Source: DAIDKA01 sp963708865 (GTDB taxonomy: Bacteria > Pseudomonadota > Gammaproteobacteria > Steroidobacterales > Steroidobacteraceae). Taken from it: 64,000 bases of DNA. The notes beneath the pieces were generated by a model. The model ran no database searches and was not told the DNA's origin. It was given only the letters and a program-made list of their open reading frames with translations. The translations under genes and the position numbers were made by a program. Below are positions 1 to 9,813 of this stretch, piece by piece. The stretch is from NCBI GenBank assembly GCA_963708865.1, contig CAVPUC010000001.1, positions 211,446 through 275,445 on the forward strand. Direction: 5' to 3'. Numbering within the stretch: position 1 is the first letter of the stretch; every line of letters begins with the position of its first letter.

Positions 1-598
1 CCTGCGCGCCACGGTGTCGCGCGATGCCGGCTATCAGCTGCATCTGTTGCAGATCGGGGCGCTCTTCGCGCGCACCAGCGTCGACATCGAACTGGCAGGT
101 ACCGCGGCCCGTACCCGTATCGACACGGTGTCGCTCGCGGATGGCCAGCAGGTGCACGACAACATGATCGTCGTCGATCACCAGGCCGCGCATACCTCCA
201 CGCAGGAGAACTTCCGCGGCATTGCCGGCGGCCGCGCCCGCATCGCCTTCAATGGCCTGATCACGGTGCGCAACACGGCCCACCATGCCGATTCGGCACA
301 ATCGCTGAAGGGCCTGCTCGCTGGCCCGGATGCGGAAATCGATTTGCGGCCGCAGCTGGAGATCCATACCGATGAGGTGCGCTGCAGCCACGGCGCCACC
401 ACCGGCAAGCTGGACGAGAGCATGCTGTTCTATCTGCTGACCCGTGGCATCGAAGGCGGATGTCGCCCAGCGGCTCCTCAAGTGGGCGTTCATCACCGAC
501 GTGGTCGCGAACATCGATGTACCGGCGCTGCGTACCCATGTCCAGCGCAGCCTCGCAAGCCGCATGCAGGACGCCCAGAGCCTGGAGGAACTGCTGTC

Positions 599-602
<4 letters not shown>
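1..602 (+). CDS. sufD: SufD, C-terminal part, Fe-S assembly scaffold (partial, frameshifted)
   Basis: The gene enters from the left edge. The protein shows the SufB/SufD beta-helix core with repeated short strands (for example HNTA-like NTAHHADSAQS) and the C-terminal helical block that pairs with SufC. The SufBC2D complex builds Fe-S clusters in the cytoplasm. The reading frame breaks near base 455, where GAA-G-GCG carries one extra G. After removing it the frame continues to a TGA at 600-602 with a normal SufD tail ending in SLEELLS. Without that correction the frame runs straight into sufS, which would give a false SufD-SufS fusion. sufS starts inside the sufD stop (ATGA overlap at 599-602), so the two are translationally coupled. 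Identity is secure; the frameshift is probably a sequence error. Confidence 0.88.
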
Positions 603-1848
<1,246 letters not shown>

Positions 1849-1849
<1 letters not shown>

Positions 1850-2322
1850 TGGAGTTGAAGGATCTGTACCGCGATGTGATCCTGGATCACAACCGCCAGC
1901 CGCGTAACTTCGGGCGGCTGGATCCGGCCGATGCTACCGCCGACGGCCACAATCCGCTGTGCGGGGACCGGCTGACGGTCTCGCTGCGTCTGTCGGGCGA
2001 CAAAATCGAAGACATCCGCTTCGAGGGCAAGGGCTGCGCCATCTCCACGGCGTCCGCCTCGCTCATGAGCGAGGCGGTGAAAGGCCGCGATCGCGCCGCC
2101 GTGCACACCTTGTTCAATCGAGTTCACGCCCTGCTCACGCAGCCCGGTGCCCCGGCGGATGAATCCCTGGGCAAGCTTGCGGCACTTTCGGGCGTGCGCG
2201 AGTTCCCCTCGCGGGTGAAGTGCGCGAGCCTGTGCTGGCACACGCTCAATGCGGCCCTGGACCAGGGCGGTACGATCTCGACCGAAGGCGGCAATGAGTC
2301 CTCCTCGGAAGGTGCCCCGTGA
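1849..2322 (+). CDS. sufU: SufU-type sulfur acceptor / Fe-S scaffold
   Basis: IscU-fold protein of 157 aa. Three cysteines sit in the expected contexts (NPLCGD, GKGCAIS, CASLCW), together with the Asp after the first one. The insertion between the second and third cysteine regions is typical of SufU rather than IscU. SufU proteins bind zinc and accept persulfide sulfur from SufS; no sufE is seen in this part of the operon, which fits SufU filling that role. The ATG overlaps the sufS TGA by one base. A Ser/Glu/Gly-rich tail of about 20 residues follows the core. The stop overlaps the GTG start of the next gene. Confidence 0.9.
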
Positions 2323-2870
2323 GATCGCACGAAAACGAACCGGTCGTCATCTACCGCGAAGTGCAGGCCGTGGTGGTACCGGCTGGTCAGGAGGTCACCC
2401 TCAAGCCCGGCCAGGCCGGCTATATCACCCAGGCGCTCGGCGGCAGCTTCACGCTCTATATCGACGGCAGCCTGTATCGATTGGCCGGCACCGATGCCGA
2501 TGCCATCGGCAAAGAGGTCTTGAAGATTCCGCAGCTGCCGGTCAATGCGACCGAGCAGGATGTGCTGGATGCGGTGTGGGCGCAGCTGCGCACCTGCTTC
2601 GATCCGGAAATTCCGATCAATATTGTCGAACTCGGACTGGTCTATGACTGTGCCGTGAGCCCGAAGGAGGACGGTACGCGCAGCGTCGATATCAAGATGA
2701 CGCTCACCGCCCCGGGCTGCGGCATGGGCGATATTCTGGTGGATGATGCGACCGACAAGATCAGGATGATTCCCACCGTCAGTGAGGCCAAGGTCGAACT
2801 GGTGTTCGATCCGCCGTGGAATCAATCCATGATGACCGAGGCCGCCCGGCTCCAGACCGGGATGTTCTAG
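2319..2870 (+). CDS. sufT: SufT, Fe-S cluster assembly/maturation factor
   Basis: 183 aa protein with a DUF59/MIP18-like core (DPEIPINIVELGLVYD, then TLTAPGCGMGD) preceded by an N-terminal domain of about 80 residues. This arrangement matches the SufT family found in SUF operons. The Cys in the APGCGMG loop is the conserved family cysteine. SufT-type proteins help mature Fe-S enzymes, and the neighbours sufS and sufU support this. The start is a GTG at 2319 inside the sufU stop (GTGA overlap); no in-frame ATG lies close upstream. Confidence 0.9.
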   Translation: MRSHENEPVVIYREVQAVVVPAGQEVTLKPGQAGYITQALGGSFTLYIDGSLYRLAGTDADAIGKEVLKIPQLPVNATEQDVLDAVWAQLRTCFDPEIPINIVELGLVYDCAVSPKEDGTRSVDIKMTLTAPGCGMGDILVDDATDKIRMIPTVSEAKVELVFDPPWNQSMMTEAARLQTGMF

Positions 2871-2872
2871 AC

Positions 2873-3184
2873 ATGCCGGGCCAATGGATCGACGTGGGCG
2901 CAGCGGACAAGGTGCGCGAAGACCGTGCCTTCAGCACCGAAGTCGATGGCTACCCCATTGTCATCGCCCGCTGCGGCAACGACTTCTACGCCATGGAGGA
3001 CCGTTGCACCCACGATGGGGAGTCCTTCGCCTCAGCCAACGTCGAGGAGTGCGAAATCATCTGTCCGCGCCACTTCGCACGCTTCTGCCTGAAGACCGGA
3101 GCGGCGCTGTCCCCGCCCGCCTACGAGCCTGCCCGCACCTTCAAGGTCCGCATCGACAATGGCCGCATCCTGGTCGAGGCCTAG
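2873..3184 (+). CDS. Rieske-type [2Fe-2S] ferredoxin (non-heme)
   Basis: Small soluble protein of 103 aa. Rieske ligands are visible as C-T-H (RCTHDGES) and C-P-R-H (ICPRHFARF), the CxH...CxxH pattern that binds a [2Fe-2S] cluster through two Cys and two His. There is no membrane anchor, so it resembles the ferredoxin components of dioxygenases. The ATG at 2873 lies 2 bp after the sufT stop and fits the operon better than an earlier in-frame codon within sufT. Such ferredoxins often close SUF operons, perhaps as an electron donor or a cluster client. It overlaps the stop of the convergent YIP1 gene by 4 bp. Confidence 0.85.
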   Translation: MPGQWIDVGAADKVREDRAFSTEVDGYPIVIARCGNDFYAMEDRCTHDGESFASANVEECEIICPRHFARFCLKTGAALSPPAYEPARTFKVRIDNGRILVEA

Positions 3185-3867
3185 CGCAGGAACGCGAACC
3201 AGTACCAGACCCCGTAGATCACCAGCCGGGGGGCGAGCACGATCACGATGCTCAAGAGCCACGAGCGCTTGGTCCATGTCTGTACGCCGATCACCATCAG
3301 CACCAGGGTCAGCAGTTGCACCAGGGTGATGCTGTTCAGCAGCGTGTAGCCGTTGTCGGCCTGGTCGTAATGAAAGAACAGCTCATTCAACGACAGGGGT
3401 GACAGAATTCCGGGCGCCGCCTGGGAAGGATCGCGCACCAGCAGCAGGACCGCCGTGACCACCACCGAGATCAGCTGCGGCACGCTGCACCACCAGGTGA
3501 ACGCGAACCACTTCCGGAACGTCAGCTGTGCTTCCAGAAATTCACAGATGAAAAAGAAGTAGAACGCCGTTATCAGCTGAATCACGAAGAGCGCGATCGT
3601 GCCGCCAATCAGCGCCCCGATCAGCAAGGTCCCGCGTGACATGAGGCCCGCAGCCGCCGCACGCTGTGCCGCGGTCAGCGGACGCGACGCGAGTGTCTGG
3701 TTGATCAGCCAATCCACATTGACGCTCGAGTAGTACCAGATGATCATGCCGAGGGTGGCAATCACCAGCAGCCACATCGGCACGGCAAATCGCGGCGCCT
3801 TCTCCAGCTCCGTGAAGGCACGGCGCGGATGGGTGATCAGAGCGACGAAAGTCTGCGCAGCGGTCAT
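3181..3867 (-). CDS. YIP1-family integral membrane protein
   Basis: 228 aa protein with about five hydrophobic segments and the general pattern of the Yip1 domain: an N-terminal cytosolic helix starting TAAQTFVALITHPRRAF, then membrane helices. The bacterial role of this family is unknown. The gene is convergent with the Rieske ferredoxin gene and divergent from the beta-helix lipoprotein gene. No catalytic motif is visible. Confidence 0.75.
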   Translation of the reverse strand: MTAAQTFVALITHPRRAFTELEKAPRFAVPMWLLVIATLGMIIWYYSSVNVDWLINQTLASRPLTAAQRAAAAGLMSRGTLLIGALIGGTIALFVIQLITAFYFFFICEFLEAQLTFRKWFAFTWWCSVPQLISVVVTAVLLLVRDPSQAAPGILSPLSLNELFFHYDQADNGYTLLNSITLVQLLTLVLMVIGVQTWTKRSWLLSIVIVLAPRLVIYGVWYWFAFLR

Positions 3868-4003
3868 TCGCGATCTCCAGCGGTAAGCGTTGTGGCGGTG
3901 ACGATAGCGGACGCGCGGGAAGAATAATCAATTTTCCGCCAGCCAGGGGTGCTGCACTGCGCTACCGCGCCAAGATGCGCGGCCGGGAGTCGCGCTGGCG
4001 CCG

Positions 4004-4009
4004 TATAAT
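4004..4009 (+). promoter_or_regulatory. Candidate -10 element for the beta-helix lipoprotein
   Basis: A perfect TATAAT lies 32 bp upstream of the GTG start at 4042. No good -35 hexamer is seen 16-18 bp upstream (GC-rich GGCCGG), so an extended or activator-dependent promoter is possible. The call rests on the hexamer and position only. Confidence 0.4.
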
Positions 4010-4041
4010 CGCGACTGACCAGCATCACGTGGGCGGATCCA

Positions 4042-6166
4042 GTGGCGAAGAACTCCGGTCCCCGAGCGACTTACCGTGGCCCGCTCCTGTTACTCATCAT
4101 GGCGGTCACCAGCTGCGGCCTGGTCCACTCGCAGGCGCCGCCTGTGCCGCCCGCCGCGAGTCAGTCCGGGAAAGCCACTGCTCCCCAGAGGCAGACGGTG
4201 GCCGGGGACTTCTGGACCGAACCCCCCACCTTGAGATCCCTGGGGTTTGAATGGCGCATTTCGGGTGATGACAACCGCAACGCCACGGTCCAGGTGAGTT
4301 ATCGCCAGAAAGGCGAGCGCGTCTGGCGCAAAGCCCTGCCGCTCTTCCGGCTGCAGAATGAAATGGTGATGGGCGGACTGCCGCGCGATGGCGATGGCCA
4401 GCATTTCAACCGCTATGTCGCGCCCAACATGTTTGCCGGGAGCATCCTGAATCTCACGCCCGACACCGAGTACGAGGCCCGCCTGGTGCTCTCCGACCCG
4501 GACGGAGTGAGGGGTACCGCCGTGCGGACGGTCACCGTCCGTACCCGAGGTGAGCCCGCGCCCGCGGCCGGTGGCCATGTCTTTCACGTCTATCCCTTTG
4601 ACTTCAAGGGAACGCGGCAGCAGCCGGCGTTTACGGGACTTCTGGCCGCCTACTATCTGGGATCGGACCAGTCCGACCATTCGCGCGAGATGCCCCCGCG
4701 CGTGCAGCCCGGCGACACCATCCTGGTCCATGCCGGGATCTACAAGGACAACCGCTTCGTCTACAGCGGCTTTGACCGCACCATTGCCGCCTACGGCACG
4801 CCCTTTGATGGCACCTACTATCTGACTCAGAACGGCACGCCCGACAAACCCATCGTCATCAAGTCCGCCGGGGATGGCGAGGTGGTGTTCGATGGTGATG
4901 GCTGCGACAACCTCTTCAATCTCATGGGCGGCAGCTACAACTATTTCGAAGGCATCACCGTCCGCAACACCCAGGTCGCCTTCAAGCTGGGCATCAAGAA
5001 CATCGCCGGCTCCAGCGGCTTCACGCTCAAGCACAGTCGGGTCTATGACGTGGGACGCGTCATCGAAGCCGGCTGGTCCGGCTCGAAGAATTTCTACATC
5101 GCCGACAATGTCTTCATCGGCCGGCACGACCCGCTCAAGCTGCAGAGCTGGTTCACGCCCGAAGTGTGGGCGAAATTCCCCGGCTATCCGGCGTTGATCA
5201 AATCCGAATATGCCGTCAAGGTATACGGTCAGGGCCATGTCGTTGAATACAACTACGTGGCCAACTGGCATGACGGCATCGACGTCGATACCTATGGCGA
5301 TCCGGACGGGACACCCAAGGAGCTGCGCGACCGGGTTCCCGTGGCCATCGACATCAACAACAACGACATGTACAACACCGACGACAACTGCGTCGAAGCC
5401 GACGGCGGTGCCCACAACATCCGGGTGTTCCAGAACCGTTGTTTCAATTCCACGGGCGGCGCCTTGAGCGCCCAGCCGATCTTCGGCGGACCGCTATACT
5501 TCTATCAAAACCTGGTTTACGGCCAGACCACCGGCGGCTATCTGAAGCTGGTCGACACCCCGGCCGGCGTCCTCATCTACCAGAACACCTTCATTGGTCA
5601 GGCCCGCTACTCAGGCCCGGCCTCCAACGTGCACTTTCGCAACAACCTGATCCTGGCCGATGGCTGGACGTTCCGGGCTCTTCGCCTTGAGGAGCTACAC
5701 CAGTTATTCCGATTCGGACTACAACGGCTTTCGCACCACCCCCGGCGCGGCCAATTCCTTTGAGTGGGATTCGCCCGCCGCCGGACTGCGCACCGATTAC
5801 CAGGGCAAGCTTGCGGTACGCCAATTCAAGACGCTCGAGGAATTCCGGGCCGGCACCGGCAATGAGGCGCACAGCGTCACGGTCGATTATGGAATTTTCA
5901 CCAATGTGCCGATGCCGGAGCGCACGGATCCCCAGCGACTGTACAACCCGGAGGATCTGGACTTCCGTCTGAAGCCCGGCTCCGCCGCGATTGATGCGGG
6001 AGTCGAACTGCCGAGCATCACCGACGGCTTCACCGGCAAGGCCCCCGACCTCGGCGCCTATGAGCTCGGCAGGCCGCTGCCGCACTACGGACCGCGCTCC
6101 GCGCCCGCAGGCGCGCCCGCAGCGGATGCACCGCGGTCGCTGCGCGGGCCTCCCGTCGGACTCTGA
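4042..6166 (+). CDS. Parallel beta-helix lipoprotein with N-terminal Fn3-like domain (frameshifted)
   Basis: The restored protein is about 707 aa. The N-terminus (GTG start) has a hydrophobic segment ending in a lipobox-like VTSC with the lipid cysteine at about residue 25. Residues about 50-170 look like a fibronectin III-type domain (LTPDTEYEARLVLSDPDG). Residues about 210-600 are right-handed beta-helix repeats rich in NN and DD turns (NNNDMYNTDDNC). It is probably a surface-anchored polysaccharide-active or binding protein; no lyase residues can be assigned. The frame breaks at 5673-5674, where one extra C in TTCC moves the rest (GLFALRSYTSYSDSDY to the end) into the next frame, stop at 6164-6166. 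The ending PDLGAYELG is the usual C-terminus of this kind of beta-helix protein. Confidence 0.72.
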
Positions 6167-6182
6167 ACCGGGGGTCGCTTAG

Positions 6183-7046
6183 GTGCTGAGTCGCCGAGGT
6201 TTTGTGGCGTTGGCGACGTTCTCCTTACCGGCGATCGTTCACGGTACCCCCTCGCGCCTCACCACATTGCCGAGGGTCCTGGAGCAGCTCGAGCGAACCA
6301 ACGGCGGTCGCCTCGGCGTCGCGGTAGTCGACACCGGCACCGGCGAGCATGCCGACTACCGCGGGCATGAGCGCTTTCCCCTGTGCAGCACTTTCAAATT
6401 CCTGCTTGCCGCCGCGATTCTGTACCGGCTGGATCGCCACGAGGAGACCCCGGAGCGGGCCATCGGCATTCCGAAGACACTCCTGGGTCACTCGCCGCTG
6501 ACACAGCCGCATGCAGGAGCGACCATGACGGTCGCCGCACTGTGCCACGCGATCGTGACCCAAAGCGACAACACGGCAGCGAATCTGTTGCTCGAGACCG
6601 TGGGTGGGCCGAGGGGCGTTACGACTTTCGCACGCCTCATGGGCGATCACCTCACGCGCCTCGACCGCACCGAGCCCACGCTGAACGAGGCGCTCGAGGG
6701 TGATCCCCGCGATACGACCTCACCTCTCGCCATGGCCGGCAACCTGAACACGGTGCTGCTGGGGCCGGCGCTGTCGCCCGCCTCCCGACAGCAGTTGACG
6801 CAGTGGATGATCGGCTGCGAAACAGGCCTGGATCAGCTGCGAGCGACGCTGCCGCCCGATTGGCGCGCCGCGGACAAGACCGGCACCAATGGCACGCACA
6901 CCTCGAACGACATTGCCGTCTTTTGGCCTCCCGCCGGGCGAGCCCTCATCGTGACGGCGTACATCACCCACTGCCGGGGTCCGCAAACCAAACGCGACGC
7001 ACTGCTCGCCGAGATCGGACGGCTCGTTTCGGGCGTTCACGGCTGA
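6183..7046 (+). CDS. Class A serine beta-lactamase
   Basis: 287 aa protein with all class A motifs: S69-T-F-K (SxxK nucleophile), S128-D-N, the omega-loop E164-P-T-L-N, and K232-T-G. It hydrolyses beta-lactams in the periplasm. The N-terminus MLSRRGFVALATF has a twin-arginine pair followed by a hydrophobic stretch, suggesting Tat export. The residue before the nucleophile is Cys, but the KTGTNG stretch has no partner Cys, so the disulfide of the KPC/SME type is not expected. The start is GTG. It lies 16 bp after the beta-helix gene and may share its transcript. No LysR-type regulator is adjacent. The substrate range cannot be read from sequence. Confidence 0.92.
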   Translation: MLSRRGFVALATFSLPAIVHGTPSRLTTLPRVLEQLERTNGGRLGVAVVDTGTGEHADYRGHERFPLCSTFKFLLAAAILYRLDRHEETPERAIGIPKTLLGHSPLTQPHAGATMTVAALCHAIVTQSDNTAANLLLETVGGPRGVTTFARLMGDHLTRLDRTEPTLNEALEGDPRDTTSPLAMAGNLNTVLLGPALSPASRQQLTQWMIGCETGLDQLRATLPPDWRAADKTGTNGTHTSNDIAVFWPPAGRALIVTAYITHCRGPQTKRDALLAEIGRLVSGVHG

Positions 7047-7063
7047 CCCGGACCGAGGTTGCG

Positions 7064-7402
7064 TTATTCGACGATGATGGTGGCCGTCATCTGCGGGTGA
7101 ATGGAACAGAACACCCGGTAGGTGCCCGGTTTATCGAAAGTGAACGTGTAGGTCATACCGGTGTCCAGGGCGCCCGAACGAAACACGCCCGTGTCGCTGA
7201 CGATGGTATGCGGCTCATCGTCCTGATTGACCAAGGTGACTGCTGCCCCGACGTGGGTGGTCAGCTGCATGGGCACGAACATGAAATCCTTGATGGCGAT
7301 GCGCTCGGCCTGCGGCGGTGCGGCCGACCAGGCGGGGCAGCCCACCAGCAGCGCCAGCACGCTCACCGCCGCAGGCAGGCGGCGATTGAGCTTGAGGCTC
7401 AT
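7064..7402 (-). CDS. Periplasmic cupredoxin, amicyanin-like
   Basis: 112 aa with a signal peptide (hydrophobic to about residue 27, WSAAPP). The type 1 copper ligands are all present: H65 in DEPHTIV, then C99, H102 and M105 in FCSIHPQM. It should be a small blue-copper electron carrier. It overlaps the upstream metallophosphoesterase gene by 4 bp and ends a transcription unit that begins with an ECF sigma factor, suggesting a stress-induced role. Confidence 0.88.
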   Translation of the reverse strand: MSLKLNRRLPAAVSVLALLVGCPAWSAAPPQAERIAIKDFMFVPMQLTTHVGAAVTLVNQDDEPHTIVSDTGVFRSGALDTGMTYTFTFDKPGTYRVFCSIHPQMTATIIVE

Positions 7403-8337
7403 AGCGTCGCATCGCTCAGCGCGAGCGACCGCGGATGCTTGACCACCGAAACGCTGGTGATGCCCAACATGCCCGCCAGCTGCTCGGCCGGAACCTTCAG
7501 CGGGCCGGGACCTGCGGCCGTGCCGGCCGCGGGCTGCGGATAGGCCGTGGAGCGGGCGGTATGGAAGGTCATGTTGCCTTCAACCTTCTGCACGATCTGA
7601 TGGATGTGTCCATTGAGTACCGTCACTGATCCGAAGCGCCGCAGCTGTTGCAGCAACTGCTCGGTATCACCGGTGCCCCAACCCCAGGGCTCATAGATGG
7701 TCCACAGCGGCATGTGCGCGAATATCACGATCGGTGTGCTGGAAGAACGGCTCTTCAGATCCGCGCTAACCCAGGCGATTTGCTCGGCACCCAGCATCGC
7801 GAGCGCTCCCGCCTTGAAGCTCAGCACGTTGATGAGCGAGACAAAGTGCACGCCTGAATGATCGAAGCTGTAGTAACCCTTGTTCGCCGAGGCCTTGCCG
7901 AATCGCGAAAAGTATTCGCTCGCGGTCGCGTCCGCGACATCATGTTCGCCGGGAGTCGTATGCAGCTCGGTGGCGCGTAGTCGGGAGAACATCTGCCCGG
8001 CCAGATCGAATTCCTCGGGCTTTGACAGGTGGGTGATGTCGCCGGTGTGGATGATCAGCGCCGGCTGCTGCGACATCCCGTTGATCAGGTCGATGGCCGA
8101 TGTCAGCGTGCCCGTGACATCCGGATTGGCATCCTTGGCGAAACCGATATGGGTATCGCTCAGCTGCACAAACAGCGGCTTGCCGAATGGCTTTGCGGCA
8201 TCTTGGCTATCGGCCGCAACCGCCAGATCGATGGGCGTGAACACACCGCCCGCCAGCGCGAAAAGCGTGCCCGCCCCGCCATAGGCCATGCACTTGAGGG
8301 CCTTGCGGCGCCCGTTGAGGGTTTGCTCATCAGTCAC
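7399..8337 (-). CDS. Exported metallophosphoesterase
   Basis: 312 aa calcineurin-like phosphoesterase. The metal-binding motifs run in order: D61-T-H, G-D100, G-E-H-D at about 130-133 (a variant of the usual GNHD), FAHMP and GHIH near the C-terminal third. A GRRKALKCMAYGGAG leader with paired arginines and a hydrophobic run suggests Tat export of a folded metalloenzyme. The substrate is unknown. It overlaps the cupredoxin gene by 4 bp, follows the anti-sigma gene and probably belongs to that regulon. The Asn-to-Glu change in the GNHD motif is unusual and may alter metal use. Confidence 0.85.
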   Translation of the reverse strand: MTDEQTLNGRRKALKCMAYGGAGTLFALAGGVFTPIDLAVAADSQDAAKPFGKPLFVQLSDTHIGFAKDANPDVTGTLTSAIDLINGMSQQPALIIHTGDITHLSKPEEFDLAGQMFSRLRATELHTTPGEHDVADATASEYFSRFGKASANKGYYSFDHSGVHFVSLINVLSFKAGALAMLGAEQIAWVSADLKSRSSSTPIVIFAHMPLWTIYEPWGWGTGDTEQLLQQLRRFGSVTVLNGHIHQIVQKVEGNMTFHTARSTAYPQPAAGTAAGPGPLKVPAEQLAGMLGITSVSVVKHPRSLALSDATL

Positions 8338-8385
8338 GTCTGTCTCCTGTGGGGTTCAGGAGTACAGACTCGGCAGTGCGGCGCT

Positions 8386-9196
8386 TTATTCCGGCGGGAG
8401 TTCCCGCGCCGCCTGTTCCTGCAGCAGCGCCGCGAGCGCACCAAGCTCGCTCCACCCGGCGTCCGACACGGCGCAGTACCCCACGTTTCCAGACTTCCAG
8501 AACGCCAGATGATAGCCGTTGAGCATCGTATCCTTCGGTACACCGGCCCGCCCCGATGGCCCAGCTGAACACGTTGATGATGTGCCGACCGTGCTGGTAG
8601 ACCGTAACAGCTGCACGCTGATGATTGAGCTCCGCAACCCGCCCGCCCAGGAGGCGATAGCCCTGCGAGGTAAAATCGGCGACCACGGGCGACACATCCG
8701 TGCGCCCCGCAAACCAAGGTCTCACCGTGTGCTGATCGGTCGACACCACATCGATCAGGTGCGCTGCGATCAGGGAGCGGGTGTGATCCGCGATCAGCTC
8801 CTGCGACAGTCCATGGTTGAACAACCACCCGAACACCACGAAGGCGAGGCCTGCCGCCAAGGCGCTGGCCCCCGCGCCGCTGAACACGCCGATCCAGAAA
8901 GGCCGCGACCGCACTGCGGATCGATGCCGGCCACCCCGCGGGGGTCTGACCTGTGCCTCCTCATCCAGTGCCTGCGTGATCCGTTCACGCAGTGCAGCGG
9001 GCGCGCCGGCCAATGTGACGCCGCTGCGCACCCGCTCACGAACTTGCGCAAGTTCCCGCAACAACTGCTGACACTCGCCACAGGTGCTCACATGCCGCTC
9101 GATCTCGAAGGCGGTCGATGCGTCGACCTCGCCGTCGAAATACGCCTGCGCACGCAGCGATTCAGCGCATTCCATTGGATTCTCCGCGGATCTCAT
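8386..9196 (-). CDS. Anti-sigma factor with zinc-finger domain (frameshifted)
   Basis: The restored protein is about 269 aa. A cytoplasmic zf-HC2-type domain has H35-x3-C39-x2-C42. A single transmembrane helix at about residues 100-128 is followed by a periplasmic domain with the HIINVFSWAIG and GYHLAFWKSGNVGYCAVSD strands typical of RsiW-like regulators. The frame breaks in the C4 tract at 8551-8554 (plus strand), where one extra base sends the end out of frame; correcting it gives the stop at 8386. The ATG at 9175 (MECAES) is an alternative start and overlaps the sigma gene less. It should hold the upstream sigma factor inactive at the membrane. Confidence 0.82.
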
Positions 9197-9704
9197 GCTG
9201 CCAACGGGTCCGCAATGCGGCGCGCGCCCGCGCCAGCCGGGACATGACCGTGCCGATGGGGAGGTTGGTGATGGTGGCTATTTCGCGGTACTCCAGGTCT
9301 TCGATTTCCCTCAGGACCAAGACTTCGCGATGCTCGTGGGGTAGCGCTGCAAGCATGCGTTGCAGGGTGCGCTGGTTGTCACGATGAATGGCTTCGGTTT
9401 CCGGATCGGGACTGTCGTCCGCCAGTTCCCCGCCTGCTTCATCGCCTTCCTCGGGCAGCGGTACGGAGCCGCGGCGTTGCCGCTGTCTGGCAGCCGTCAG
9501 ATGGCAGTTTCTGATGATCGTCAGCAGCCATGCCTTGCCATCGGCCCCACGCAGGTCCTCAAAGCTTCGATAGGCCCGCAGGGTGGCCTCCTGCACGATG
9601 TCGTCGGCGTCGTTCGAGGAACGGGCAAGCCAGCGGGCATACCGGTAAGCCGCGTCCAGGTGCGGCAGCACCTGCGCCTCAAATCGACCCCGCTTATCGT
9701 CCAT
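9162..9704 (-). CDS. ECF sigma factor (RpoE-like)
   Basis: 180 aa from the ATG at 9704. Region 2 (YARWLARSSNDADDIVQEATLRAYRSF) and region 4 (LPHEHREVLVLREIEDLEYREIATI, then GTVMSRLARAR) are clear. It overlaps the anti-sigma gene, the standard layout for a sigma/anti-sigma pair. The frame is open further upstream, but that part crosses the region in front of the divergent ddl gene and lacks family similarity, so the shorter start is preferred. Likely targets are its own operon (anti-sigma, phosphoesterase, cupredoxin). Confidence 0.9.
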   Translation of the reverse strand: MDDKRGRFEAQVLPHLDAAYRYARWLARSSNDADDIVQEATLRAYRSFEDLRGADGKAWLLTIIRNCHLTAARQRQRRGSVPLPEEGDEAGGELADDSPDPETEAIHRDNQRTLQRMLAALPHEHREVLVLREIEDLEYREIATITNLPIGTVMSRLARARAALRTRWQHEIRGESNGMR

Positions 9705-9813
9705 CGAGACTGAAGACTCCGCCGACGCCGGGTTTATTCCACCGCAATCGGTCGGCCGTTGCCACATTTCGTCCGAATTCGGCCATTGCTGCGCCATATC
9801 GCCGCGCGAGGCT

